From Methylomarinum sp. Ch1-1 (lineage in GTDB: Bacteria; Pseudomonadota; Gammaproteobacteria; Methylococcales; Methylomonadaceae): a stretch of DNA of 64,000 bases. Below, piece by piece: positions 30,488 through 39,138 of this stretch. How positions within the stretch are numbered: the stretch's first letter is position 1; each line of letters opens with the position of its first letter. The stretch is taken from assembly GCF_030717995.2 (NCBI RefSeq), contig NZ_CP157743.1:1984001-2048000 (forward strand), in the 5' to 3' direction. The notes under the pieces were generated by a model. That model saw only the letters and a list, made by a program, of their open reading frames with translations, was not told where the DNA came from and made no database searches. A program made the translations under genes and the position numbers.

Positions 30488-30719
30488 CTAGTACTCAGTC
30501 ATGTTATATATGACGGGTACTCGGTAGGCGCCAGCAATTCCCAGTTTGAGCATTTTTGCGGTGTTTAGGGCATGGGGCATGTCTGTCGAGGAGCGCCGTA
30601 AACCCATCCCTGGGGGCTTGACGGCCGCATCCTTGCTGCCGACATCCTCGCCAAACACACCCCATGCCCTTTTTGAACGCCAAAGTGGGAATTGCAGAAT
30701 AATATTGGCTATGTACTAG
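30488..30719. repeat. Family E repeat with a family A core lacking its palindrome
   Basis: CTAGTACTCAGTCATG at 30488 and TGGCTATGTACTAG at 30706-30719 are the ends of E (inverted CTAGTAC). The A core runs from AATTCCCAGTTTG to CAAAGTGGGAATT, but the central palindrome is missing: GAGGAGCGCCGT is joined directly to AAACCCATCCC. The copy fills the gap between atpD and the response regulator gene; no protein is encoded in 30437-30800. Confidence 0.8.
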
Positions 30720-30800
30720 TTTCAACCTGAATGCGGGCTAAAAAATCGCCCTATTGTTTGAGATCCTCTTTACGATTTTTTAAATCGAACGGAAGCGAGT

Positions 30801-32195
30801 TCATGGATATTTTAGCTGATATTTTTGTACTCGGTAGCGTAATGTTTCTCGGGTCGAGCCCAGCATTCTGGCGGCCGCCGTGACATTGTAGTCGGTCAGT
30901 TCCAAGACCCTTTGCAAAATATATTTTTCCATGTCCTGTAACGACAGGCTGCCGTCCAGCGGTATTTGCAGGTGTTTGGCGGAGTCGGGCGTTGCCGGGT
31001 TTTCTACTTCAACTTTGCCTGATAATTGCAGCCATTGCAACGGAAATTTATCGTCTTCGGCCAACAACACGCAGCGTTCGATGACGTTACGCAATTCCCG
31101 GGTATTGCCGGGCCAATGATAGTCTTTCAATTGCCGCCATGTCTCGTCGCAGAGTTCGCTGCTGACTTTTTTGCCGGATTTGGCGTTGAATTCACCGATA
31201 AAGGCCGGCACTAAATCGTCCAGGTCTTCCAGTCTTTGTCTTAACGGTTCGATATGCACCGCCAAGACGCTGAGGCGATGATAGAGATCTTCGCGGAATT
31301 TTCCTGCCGCCACTTGTTTGGACAGGTCCTTGTTCGTAGCCGCGATAATTTGCACATCGACATCGATTTCGGTTTCGCTGCCTAGGCGGCGGATTTTTAA
31401 TTCCTCGACCGCTTTCAACAGTTTACTTTGCAGGCCCAGTTCCATTTCTCCGATTTCATCGAGAAACAACGTGCCTTGATGGGCCTGTTCAAACAGGCCG
31501 CGATGCCTCTTTCGGGCATTGGTGAAGGCGCCGGCCTCGAAGCCGAACAATTCCGATTCCAGCAGTTCATGGGGCAAGGCCGCACAGTTGATTTCCACTA
31601 ATGGCTGCTTGGCCCGTCTGCCGCTATAATGCAATACCTTGGCTAGCAAGCCTTTGCCGGTGCCGGTCTCGCCGTGTATGACCAGGCTGGAAAAAGGAAC
31701 TTGCGAGATTCTTTTCAACATCTCGCGCAGTCGCTTGCTGTTGATGCTATTGCCCAGCAGCGCATCGGTGGAATATTTTCGATGGCTGCTTTGGGTTTCC
31801 AACAGCAAGCGTCGTTGAGCCTTGGCGCTACGGGTCGCCCCTTCGATCTGCAGACTCAGCCGATTCAATTCGCAGGGCTTTTCGATGAAATCGAAGGCCC
31901 CCAAACGCAATGCGCGCACCGAATCGGCGATATTGCCGTAACCGGTTAGAAACAGCCATTCTATCCCCTCGATATTTTTGTCGCGCATGGCTTCGAGAAA
32001 ATCCAGCCCATTGCCGTCCGGCAAATTCATGTCGGACAGCACCACCAAAGGATCGATTTTTTGTTGCAATAGCACTTGCCGGGCGTCTTCGAGGGTCTCG
32101 ACCCATTCGATTTCCCAGCCTTGCTTGGTGAAAAAACGTTTCAGTTCAAGCCCTAGCAGTTTTTCGTCTTCGATAATCAATAAACAGTCTTTCAT
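30801..32195 (-). CDS. NtrC-family response regulator (sigma-54 activator)
   Basis: A 464-residue three-domain regulator. Residues 1-120 are a receiver (IEDEKLLGLELK, the phospho-acceptor Asp in VVLSDMNLPDGNG, the conserved Lys in FDFIEKPCEL). About 140-380 is the AAA+ domain with Walker A GETGTGKG, the sigma-54 contact loop AGAFTNA (GAFTGA in most members) and LFLDEIGEM. The C-terminus is a Fis-type HTH (YNVTAAARMLGSTRETLRYRVQKY). It overlaps the kinase gene by 4 bp. The targets are unknown; nothing nearby shows a convincing -24/-12 promoter. Confidence 0.94.
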   Translation of the reverse strand: MKDCLLIIEDEKLLGLELKRFFTKQGWEIEWVETLEDARQVLLQQKIDPLVVLSDMNLPDGNGLDFLEAMRDKNIEGIEWLFLTGYGNIADSVRALRLGAFDFIEKPCELNRLSLQIEGATRSAKAQRRLLLETQSSHRKYSTDALLGNSINSKRLREMLKRISQVPFSSLVIHGETGTGKGLLAKVLHYSGRRAKQPLVEINCAALPHELLESELFGFEAGAFTNARKRHRGLFEQAHQGTLFLDEIGEMELGLQSKLLKAVEELKIRRLGSETEIDVDVQIIAATNKDLSKQVAAGKFREDLYHRLSVLAVHIEPLRQRLEDLDDLVPAFIGEFNAKSGKKVSSELCDETWRQLKDYHWPGNTRELRNVIERCVLLAEDDKFPLQWLQLSGKVEVENPATPDSAKHLQIPLDGSLSLQDMEKYILQRVLELTDYNVTAAARMLGSTRETLRYRVQKYQLKYP

Positions 32196-33610
32196 GTTTC
32201 TGTCAGCGGTAGCGTCAAGGTGACACAGGCATGTCCTTGATCATTATTATGGAGGCGAATTTCACCCTGGCGGGATTTGACGAAGCGCTGAACCATCGCT
32301 AGGCCGAGTCCCGTGCCTTTTTTCTTGAGGCTGACAAACGGCTGTATGCCTTTTTTCAATAACGATTCGGCAAAACCGGGGCCGCTATCCTCAACGGTGA
32401 TAATCATTTGTTTTTCCGCTTGTCGAACCGTCAGTTCGATATGTCCCGGTTCCTGACCGATGGCATGGATCGAATTCAATAATAAATTCAGCAATGCCAG
32501 GCGAAACTCGGTAGCCGGTAGATGGATATTTAGTTTTGGATCGATATTATAACGCAGACTGACATTTTCTGGGATCTGATATTTAAGAAAAAGACTTAAC
32601 TCATTGCAGATGCGCTCGATGTCGACCGGTTCGGCCGAGTCGGTCGAAGGCCGGGTCAAAGCCAGCAGGTCGTTTAAATGCTGGGTTAGACGTTTGATTT
32701 CGGTATTGACGGTCGTCAGTCTTTCGCAGAGTTCTGGATCGTCGCAATCCAGCAGAATATTTTCCAGCGCCAGTTGTATCCCCGCCAATGGGTTGCGCAG
32801 TTCGTGAGCGGTGCTGGCCGCGAGTTCGGCGACTACCGACAGGCGTTCGCTGCGGGCGATCTGTTGGCTTTTTTCCAGTAAGCTGGACGTGGTTTGACGT
32901 ATTTTATGTTCCAGCTCGGTCGTATAGTCTTGCTGTTCCCGCTCGAGTTCGGTTAGACGCATGACCAGTTTATTGTAATTATCGAACAAAGCTTGCATGT
33001 TGGGGTCGGCGGTTTGTTGCTGAATCGGACGCCGATCGCCGCGGGCGAGCATTTGTAGGAATTCCTTCAGTGAATCCAGTGGCGTCAAAACGTTGCGTTT
33101 GAACACATAACGCCCGATCACGAAAAGAATCAGGAATGTCAACAAGGGTAAAACCACGGCCAGTTCAAATTCCAGCTGGCTGTCTTCGGCGATCTTCTCG
33201 AGTAAATTTTCTTCTTCGTAAATTTGTCGGGAAAATATTTGCCGGGTCGTGTCCAGTGTTCGCACCAGACTGTCGTTGTCGCCGGTCACCGCTTTGCCGA
33301 AGGCGGCTTGTAATTTTCGGATATCGGCGATTATGCCCGGATCATTGATTTGTTCGGGCGGCAAAATATTCTCCAGCTTAACGGCGACACGGTCGGGCTG
33401 CGAGTCTGCCTTGCTTTGTTGTAGCTGGTTCTTCAATAAGATGAAGATCGTTTCTTCCAAGCGATGGCCGTTGCGGATATCCTTTTCCAGAATATTCAGG
33501 CGTTGATGATTGCGCCAGGTCAATCCGCCGATAGCCACTAATTCAGCCAAGATAAACAGACTTAAAACCATGCTGACAACGATCAGCGGTCTGAATAATA
33601 GATTACGCAT
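32192..33610 (-). CDS. Sensor histidine kinase of the NtrC-partner type
   Basis: A 472-residue membrane kinase with helices at about 8-30 and 150-172, a ~115-residue periplasmic sensor between them and a HAMP linker at about 173-225. HisKA has the phospho-acceptor His in STAHELRNPLAG, and the ATPase domain shows LLNLLLNSIHAI, VEDSGPGF and GTGLGLAMVQRFV. It would phosphorylate the regulator encoded immediately downstream (4-bp overlap). The signal sensed is not predictable. The pair lies between the N-ATPase operon and cytochrome P460, but a regulatory link is only a guess. Confidence 0.93.
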   Translation of the reverse strand: MRNLLFRPLIVVSMVLSLFILAELVAIGGLTWRNHQRLNILEKDIRNGHRLEETIFILLKNQLQQSKADSQPDRVAVKLENILPPEQINDPGIIADIRKLQAAFGKAVTGDNDSLVRTLDTTRQIFSRQIYEEENLLEKIAEDSQLEFELAVVLPLLTFLILFVIGRYVFKRNVLTPLDSLKEFLQMLARGDRRPIQQQTADPNMQALFDNYNKLVMRLTELEREQQDYTTELEHKIRQTTSSLLEKSQQIARSERLSVVAELAASTAHELRNPLAGIQLALENILLDCDDPELCERLTTVNTEIKRLTQHLNDLLALTRPSTDSAEPVDIERICNELSLFLKYQIPENVSLRYNIDPKLNIHLPATEFRLALLNLLLNSIHAIGQEPGHIELTVRQAEKQMIITVEDSGPGFAESLLKKGIQPFVSLKKKGTGLGLAMVQRFVKSRQGEIRLHNNDQGHACVTLTLPLTET

Positions 33611-33886
33611 GCTCTGAAAACCTCGGTCGAATGTCCTCTCTTAAGAGGCAATAGTCAATAATTCGGATTGGGAAAATGTCGCTACTAGCGGCTTTTAGCA
33701 CTGTGGGCAAGTTTGATTAAAACCATCACCGGCGATGGATTAATCGGATTAAGGAAAGTCGCCGTTTATGTTACCGACATGCTGACAAATTCAGCACGCA
33801 GCGATGCAACGACAGGCTGGTTTTGGCTCATCGGTGAGCGGACGTTCACTGCCCGCGATTCGACGCGGGCAGTGGACATTAAATAG

Positions 33887-34121
33887 CAGCAATTCCCACT
33901 TTGGCGTTCAAAAAGGGCATGGGGTGTGTTTGGCGAGGATGTCGGCAGCAAGGATGCTGCCGTCAAGCCCCCAGGGATGGGTTTACCCAGCACCTAAATT
34001 CCATGGCTACAGGACTATATTTTACATTCCAGGATAATTTAGGTGCTGGGCGAACGGCGCTCCTCGACAGACACACCCCATGCCCTAAACACAGCAAAAA
34101 TGTTCAAACTGGGAATTGCTG
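33887..34121. mobile_element. Family A element, 235 bp, with perfect 10-bp TSD
   Basis: It begins CAGCAATTCCCA and ends GGGAATTGCTG; CATTAAATAG flanks it at 33877-33886 and 34122-34131. The central palindrome is intact (CCCAGCACCTAAATT and AATTTAGGTGCTGGG). It is the cleanest copy and defines the length of 235 bp, equal to that at 5164-5398. The rest of 33611-34152 has no gene. Confidence 0.92.
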
Positions 34122-34152
34122 CATTAAATAGGCCGATAGAAAATACCCGAGA

Positions 34153-34659
34153 TCAAGGCAGTTTAACCGCTCGGGTGAAAACATAATCGTTCTGTTTGAC
34201 GATACTGTGACAATTAAAACATTCCTGGGCGAATTCGGCGTTTTCACCATAGGGTTCGGCCTTCATGCCTTTCCAGCGCGCATAACCCCAGCCGCCGGTT
34301 TTTTTATATTTGTTCGAGTCTTTGATCATGAACTCGATATGCGACAACTTACCCGGCACCGTGGCTTGATCCCAATCGGGATGTTGCGAGTCTTTCCACA
34401 CCAGTTTGCCGAGTATGCTGCCTTTGGGCCAGGGCTTGGTTTTACCGGACTTGACCGCGGCGACGGCGATATCATTGCCGACGATGATGCGCAGGCTGTT
34501 GTTGTCGGTGCGATGCGAAGTGCCGATGAATTGCCAGTTTTGATAACCTTTAGGGACCTCGATGCCGTTCGGCGCCGGGGCGATCTCTTTGGCGTTCAAG
34601 GTTTGACTGGCGCAGGCCAATAGGGGGGCGAGCAGCCAGATTGACGTTGTTTTTTTCAT
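34153..34659 (-). CDS. Cytochrome P460-family protein
   Basis: A 168-residue exported c-type cytochrome. A signal peptide spans residues 1-23, and the CFNCH haem site lies at 147-151 near the C-terminus, the standard place in this family. The middle (WQFIGTSHRTDNNSLRIIVGNDIAVAA and HIEFMIKDSNKYKKTGGWGYARW) matches the beta-sheet fold of cytochromes P460 and c'-beta. In methanotrophs and nitrifiers such proteins oxidise hydroxylamine or bind NO. Whether the haem-crosslinking Lys of true P460 is present cannot be decided by eye; Lys residues occur in the right region. It is a monocistronic gene. Confidence 0.88.
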   Translation of the reverse strand: MKKTTSIWLLAPLLACASQTLNAKEIAPAPNGIEVPKGYQNWQFIGTSHRTDNNSLRIIVGNDIAVAAVKSGKTKPWPKGSILGKLVWKDSQHPDWDQATVPGKLSHIEFMIKDSNKYKKTGGWGYARWKGMKAEPYGENAEFAQECFNCHSIVKQNDYVFTRAVKLP

Positions 34660-34746
34660 TCATTTTCTCCTGATTGATAGGGCGTATCAGCCTATCATAA
34701 TATATCCGGCTCTAATGTCGCGACCGTTAGATTTCATTATCTTTTT

Positions 34747-34903
34747 GTAACTATTCAGTATCTTTCAGGGTTTAGGGAGTAGACCATTGATTTCTCGGGA
34801 CGCGTGAATACTTCCATGTAAGCTCTGACTGCAACGTCCTGTTGCAGACAGCCCGATAAATCAATAGCCTACTCCCTCTGATAAAAATACGCTGAATAAT
34901 TAC
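34747..34903. mobile_element. Family B element, 157 bp, perfect 8-bp TSD, inserted at the stop codon of the Ehr small subunit gene
   Basis: It starts GTAACTATTCAG and ends CTGAATAATTAC; ATCTTTTT flanks it at 34739-34746 and 34904-34911. On the minus strand the duplicated AAAAAGAT ends the neighbouring gene. Outside the element the next bases are AATGA, so the original reading would have been Lys-Lys-Arg-TAA; the element now extends the frame to a TAG within its own terminal repeat. Confidence 0.93.
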
Positions 34904-35414
34904 ATCTTTTTTTCATTAAACCGAGCAAGCCTTGCAGCAAGGCGTCCGGCGTAGGCGGACAACCGGGAATCACGACATCGACCGGAATCACGTTCGAGAC
35001 CGCGCCGCAACAGGCGTAGGAAACACCGAATTCACCGCCGCAGGCGGCGCAGTCGCCGACCGCAATCACCCATTTCGGGTTGGGCGTCGCTTCATAGGTG
35101 CGCAGCAGCGCCGTTTGCATATGTCGGGATACCGGTCCGGTCACCAATAAGACATCGGCATGTCGCGGCGAAGCGACGAAATGAATGCCGAAGCGTTCCA
35201 CATCGTAAAAGGGGTTGTTCAGCGCATGGATTTCCAGTTCACAGCCGTTACAGGAGCCGGCATCGATTTCGCGTATCGCCAAGCTTCCGGAGAAATGTTT
35301 GTCGATATGGCGCTTCACGACTATGCCCAAGCGTTCCAATTCGGAATCTTTCGGACGTTTCTGCCGTTCGGTGATGACGCCGGTTTTCAGTGTTTTGAGA
35401 AAAAGTCTTAACAT
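34869..35414 (-). CDS. HyfI/NuoB-like small subunit of the Ehr-type complex
   Basis: A 181-residue iron-sulfur protein, cognate of HyfI and NuoB. The [4Fe-4S] ligands are present: DAGSCNGCE near residue 55, VGDCAACGG near 120 and IPGCPP near 150. It would carry the terminal cluster of a membrane complex facing the cytoplasm. The last 11 residues (starting CNYSAY) are encoded by the family B element; the ancestral end was MKKR. The gene follows the large subunit by 9 bp. No ferredoxin-like HyfH/NuoI subunit gene is seen in the operon. Confidence 0.9.
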   Translation of the reverse strand: MLRLFLKTLKTGVITERQKRPKDSELERLGIVVKRHIDKHFSGSLAIREIDAGSCNGCELEIHALNNPFYDVERFGIHFVASPRHADVLLVTGPVSRHMQTALLRTYEATPNPKWVIAVGDCAACGGEFGVSYACCGAVSNVIPVDVVIPGCPPTPDALLQGLLGLMKKRCNYSAYFYQRE

Positions 35415-35423
35415 CGACGAGTC

Positions 35424-37004
35424 CTATAAGTCATGGCCCGAATAAGAGCCGTTGACGGATTTGTTGCAGACCGGAAAATCCGGCACGATATTGTTCAGCA
35501 CGATTCTTTCCAGGGCCGGCCAATTCAGTAGGCTGGGATCTCTAGCGTAAAAGCGGCTGACGCGATTGTCGTCGGCGAAGCGGACATAAGTGATGATTTC
35601 GCCGCGCCAACCTTCGATCATCGCCAGCCCCTCGCTGTGTTCGGGTGGGCGCCGCCAAGGCGCGATGATGTCGCCGCCGGGCAGTTGTTGCAGGATTTGT
35701 TCGATCAGCTTGATAGCGGCGAAGATTTCCTTGACCCGGATCCAGAGTCTGGAAGCGACGTCGCCCTGTGTTTCCACCGCCGCCTTGAAGGCCAAATGGT
35801 CGTAAGGCGGATAGGGCGCATCGCGTCGCACATCGAAATCCTGACCGCTGGCGCGGCCGACATATCCCAGGCAACCGAATAGCTCGGCGGTTTGTGTCGA
35901 TAGAAAGCCGGTGGTCAATAAGCGGTCTTCCAGCGACGAATTCAAGTCCAAGGCCGGCAACAGTTCATCCAGCTCGGCGCGTAAAGCCTGTATCTCTTGC
36001 TGCATCAGCGCGCAATGTTCGTCAGACAGATTCGTGTTCACGCCGCCCGGCACGATGCTGTCCATCAGCAATCGATGGCCGAAGGTTTCGGCCTGACTGC
36101 GTTGCCATAGTTCGCGCAGGCGGCTGAACTGCATCTGGGCGAAGGCGAAGCCGACGTCGTTGCAGATCGCGCCGATGTCGCCGAGATGATTGGCGATGCG
36201 TTCGCGTTCACAGAGCAGGGCGCGAATGAATCCGGCGCGCGGCGGGATGGCGAGTCCGGCGGCCAGTTCCATCGCCCGACAGGCCGCCCAGCTGTGCGCG
36301 ACTGTGCTGTCGCCGGATATGCGCCCGGCCAACTTGGTCAAGGCTTCGGGGGAGCGGCCTTCGGCCAGCTTCTCGATACCCTTGTGCACATAGCCCAAGC
36401 GCTCTTCCAAATGCAGCACGGTTTCGCCGACTGCCTGAAAGCGAAAATGCCCCGGTTCGATGATGCCGGCATGGACCGGGCCGACCGGAATTTCATAAAC
36501 GCCCGAGCCGCGCGCCTTGATGAAGTTATAGTCGATGTCGGGCGGAGTCTGTTTCTCCGGTTCGCCTGGTAACGGAAAATCCTTGCGCAACGGATACTGA
36601 TGTTTGTTCCAGGCTTTATGCCGTGTCCACGGCCGCGAGTCGGGGTGGCCGGCGAAGTTGACGCCGAACATATCCTGGCTATGTCTTTCGCTACGGCTGG
36701 CGGCCGGGTATAGTCCTGCTTGCGACGGCAATTCGAGGTTGTCGGCGGTTAAGGTCGTTTTCAGCCATAGGTAGCGACCCTGTTTTTCAAAACAGGCGTT
36801 GACGACAAAATCGCTGCCGAGATGTTCGGCCCAGCCTGCCGCCCAGCGGAGTCGCTGTTGTTTGGCCAGTTCTGCAAAGCGTTGCCAGTCTTCGGCGCTA
36901 ATATGCCACTGTTCAATAGCGGCGCCGGCGATCCGAACGTTGATTGCGGCATTTTCCAGCAGAGCCAATAAACTCTGACGCCAATCGGACTCGAATTCAC
37001 TCAT
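35424..37004 (-). CDS. HyfG/NuoCD-like large subunit without NiFe ligands
   Basis: A 526-residue fusion of a NuoC-like part (residues ~1-150, ERHSQDMFGVNFAGHPDSRPW) and a NuoD-like part. In group 4 hydrogenases two CxxC pairs hold the NiFe centre. Here the first site reads LAGRISGDSTVAHS and the C-terminus NNIVPDFPVCNKSVNGSYSGHDL, so neither pair exists. The protein therefore belongs to the complex I/energy-converting-hydrogenase-related (Ehr) group and is not a hydrogenase. The start is ATG 37004, overlapping the preceding gene by ATGA. The electron donor and acceptor are unknown. Confidence 0.9.
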   Translation of the reverse strand: MSEFESDWRQSLLALLENAAINVRIAGAAIEQWHISAEDWQRFAELAKQQRLRWAAGWAEHLGSDFVVNACFEKQGRYLWLKTTLTADNLELPSQAGLYPAASRSERHSQDMFGVNFAGHPDSRPWTRHKAWNKHQYPLRKDFPLPGEPEKQTPPDIDYNFIKARGSGVYEIPVGPVHAGIIEPGHFRFQAVGETVLHLEERLGYVHKGIEKLAEGRSPEALTKLAGRISGDSTVAHSWAACRAMELAAGLAIPPRAGFIRALLCERERIANHLGDIGAICNDVGFAFAQMQFSRLRELWQRSQAETFGHRLLMDSIVPGGVNTNLSDEHCALMQQEIQALRAELDELLPALDLNSSLEDRLLTTGFLSTQTAELFGCLGYVGRASGQDFDVRRDAPYPPYDHLAFKAAVETQGDVASRLWIRVKEIFAAIKLIEQILQQLPGGDIIAPWRRPPEHSEGLAMIEGWRGEIITYVRFADDNRVSRFYARDPSLLNWPALERIVLNNIVPDFPVCNKSVNGSYSGHDL

Positions 37005-38464
37005 AGTGGTGCGCTCCCTGAAATTAAGAGAGTGGCCTGGGTAAACCAGTTGGCCAGTGAATCGGGAATCGCCAAGCCCAGCCATAACACCAGCGCCAGA
37101 TGAATGATCACAGGCCATAGATTGGCCTTGACGGCTTGTTGACCTTGCGGACATTCGCCGTAGACCATCGGTTGAATGTTGCGGAACAGTCCGGCGCAGG
37201 CGATGCCGATGCCCAATAGCAGCAGCGGAGTCAGCCACGGATAACTCCGCATCGTCGCCAGCAATACCAGAAACTCGCTGGTGAAGACGCCGAACGGTGG
37301 AAAACCGGCGATCGCCAGCGTGCCGATCAACAGGCCCCATCCGACCTTGGGTTGGGTTCGGATCAGGCCGCGAATTTTTTCGATACGCTGGGTGCCGGCG
37401 ATTTGCGCGGCATGGCCGACGGTCACGAAGATGGCCGACTTAGTCAGCGAATGCACGGTCATGTGCAACAACGCGGCGAAGGTCGCAAACGGCGTGCCGA
37501 TGCCGAAGGCGAAGGTCATCATGCCCATGTGTTCGATCGAGGAATAACTGAACAGCCGTTTGATGTCTTTCTGCCGGTGCAGGAAGAACGCCGCGACCAG
37601 AAACGACAACAGTCCGAAGCCCATCATCAGGTAGCCGGCAATGTCGCTGCCGGTGGCGCCGTCGACCAGCATCTTGTTGCGCACGACCGCATACAAGGCG
37701 TCGTTCAGCAGCAGGCCGGACAATACCGCCGACATCGGCGTCGGGCCTTCGGAATGCGCGTCCGGCAGCCAATTGTGCAAGGGCACCAAGCCGATTTTGG
37801 TACCGTAGCCGACCAGCATGAAGACGAAGGCGATCTCCAAGATGTCGGGGTTGAGCTTGCCGGCATGATCTAACAGCACCGACCACATCAGCGCGTTTTC
37901 GGCATCGTTGATTTGGGTCGCCGCATAATACAATAATATCGTGCCGAACAAAGCCTGGGCTATACCGACGCCGCACAGGATGAAATACTTCCAGGCCGCC
38001 TCGACCGATTCTGGGGTTCGGTACAGACTGACCAGCAGTACGGTCGCCAGCGTCGCCGCCTCCATCGCCACCCACATGATGCCCATATTATTGGTGGTCA
38101 GCACCAGATACATCGCAAACATGAACCCCTGATACATCGAGTAATACAACTTCAGGCGGGTGTCGGTCAATTTACCCAGCTGTTTTTCATGATCCATATA
38201 GGGAGCGGAAAAAATAGCCGTGGTCAGGCCGACGAAGGCGGTCAATACGATCAAATAGACATTGAAGGAATCGACGATGAAATACTGATCAGTCGAAATC
38301 AGTGCGCCTGAATTGAAGACGTTAAGCGCCAACGACAATGACAGCAACAAGGCGATGCCATTGAACCAGACGTTTTGCCGACCGATGTCTTCCTTGTGCC
38401 CCAACATCGCGAAATAAATGATTCCAACAAAGGGCAATAGCAGCAGTAAATAAGCCGGAATCAT
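37001..38464 (-). CDS. HyfF/NuoN-like ion-pumping membrane subunit
   Basis: A 487-residue antiporter-like protein with about 14 membrane helices. Features of the family: MWVAMEAATLATVLLV with the key Glu in helix 5, the broken-helix region KIGLVPLHNWLPDAHSEGPTPMSAVLSGLL with the central Lys/His, and KDIKRLFSYSSIEHMGMMTFAFG with further Lys and His residues. It would move H+ or Na+ when driven by the electron-transfer arm. Overlaps of 4 bp on both sides mark a tight operon. Confidence 0.92.
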   Translation of the reverse strand: MIPAYLLLLLPFVGIIYFAMLGHKEDIGRQNVWFNGIALLLSLSLALNVFNSGALISTDQYFIVDSFNVYLIVLTAFVGLTTAIFSAPYMDHEKQLGKLTDTRLKLYYSMYQGFMFAMYLVLTTNNMGIMWVAMEAATLATVLLVSLYRTPESVEAAWKYFILCGVGIAQALFGTILLYYAATQINDAENALMWSVLLDHAGKLNPDILEIAFVFMLVGYGTKIGLVPLHNWLPDAHSEGPTPMSAVLSGLLLNDALYAVVRNKMLVDGATGSDIAGYLMMGFGLLSFLVAAFFLHRQKDIKRLFSYSSIEHMGMMTFAFGIGTPFATFAALLHMTVHSLTKSAIFVTVGHAAQIAGTQRIEKIRGLIRTQPKVGWGLLIGTLAIAGFPPFGVFTSEFLVLLATMRSYPWLTPLLLLGIGIACAGLFRNIQPMVYGECPQGQQAVKANLWPVIIHLALVLWLGLAIPDSLANWFTQATLLISGSAPL

Positions 38465-39138
38465 TCATCCTCCTCGCTTAAGCGGTTTAGACGGTCCACA
38501 TCCAGCGTATCGATGCTGTTGCTGATATGCAGGAAAAAGATGCCGAACAATACCGCGGCGACCAGCACATCGAAAGCCACGCCCAGTTCGACCACCATCG
38601 GCATGCCGCGGGTGGAGACGATTGCGGCGAAGAACAAGCCATTTTCGATCGACATGAAACCGACGACATGAGCGATGGCCTGGCGATGCGAAATCATCAG
38701 CAACATGCCCAACAGCACCACGGCCAGACTCAAGGCCAAGGCATTGAGCAGAACGATGGTCGAGTCGGCCAGGATCGGATGCAGCACGTAATAACTGAAT
38801 ATCACCAGCGAGGCGCCGCCCAGCATGATCGTGGTTTTATTGTTCAGCGCTTCGACATCGCGGTGCATGTTCAGTTTCAGGATATGCCCCCTGAGCATCC
38901 AGGGGATGAACAAGACCTTCAGCACCAGCGTGATCGCCGCGGAAATATAGAGATGATGATTGCTGAAACTGTAAGCCGCCAGCGCGGTCGCCAGCACCAG
39001 CAGCAAGCCCTGCAGCGCGAAGACGAACACCAACCGCAATAAGCGGCCCTGGCCCAGCATGATGAACGAGGTCAGCATGATTAATCCCGCCAACGATAGG
39101 ATGATTTGAGTATACAAATCCAATTGTTCGATATTCAT
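38461..39138 (-). CDS. HyfE-like membrane subunit (NuoK-related)
   Basis: A 225-residue protein with about six to seven membrane helices, close in length to E. coli HyfE. A conserved acidic motif is visible in the helix AHVVGFMSIENGLFFAAI (Glu typical of NuoK), and the C-terminus ends with charged residues (LDVDRLNRLSEEDE). It is part of the proton path between the HyfC-like and antiporter-like subunits. It overlaps hyfC-like by one base (TAATG) and hyfF-like by 4 bp. Confidence 0.88.
   Translation of the reverse strand: MNIEQLDLYTQIILSLAGLIMLTSFIMLGQGRLLRLVFVFALQGLLLVLATALAAYSFSNHHLYISAAITLVLKVLFIPWMLRGHILKLNMHRDVEALNNKTTIMLGGASLVIFSYYVLHPILADSTIVLLNALALSLAVVLLGMLLMISHRQAIAHVVGFMSIENGLFFAAIVSTRGMPMVVELGVAFDVLVAAVLFGIFFLHISNSIDTLDVDRLNRLSEEDE

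Noticed and set aside
33901-34131. A 76-residue frame starting MAFKKGMGCVWRGC, which recurs at other loci
   Set aside because: The same frame appears wherever family A elements lie and is destroyed by small indels in other copies, so it reflects the repeat and not a conserved protein.
35424-37340. A 638-residue form of the HyfG-like subunit starting at 37340
   Set aside because: The first 112 codons are antisense-like sequence overlapping the HyfF-like gene and lack family similarity; the ATG at 37004 with ATGA overlap fits the operon pattern.
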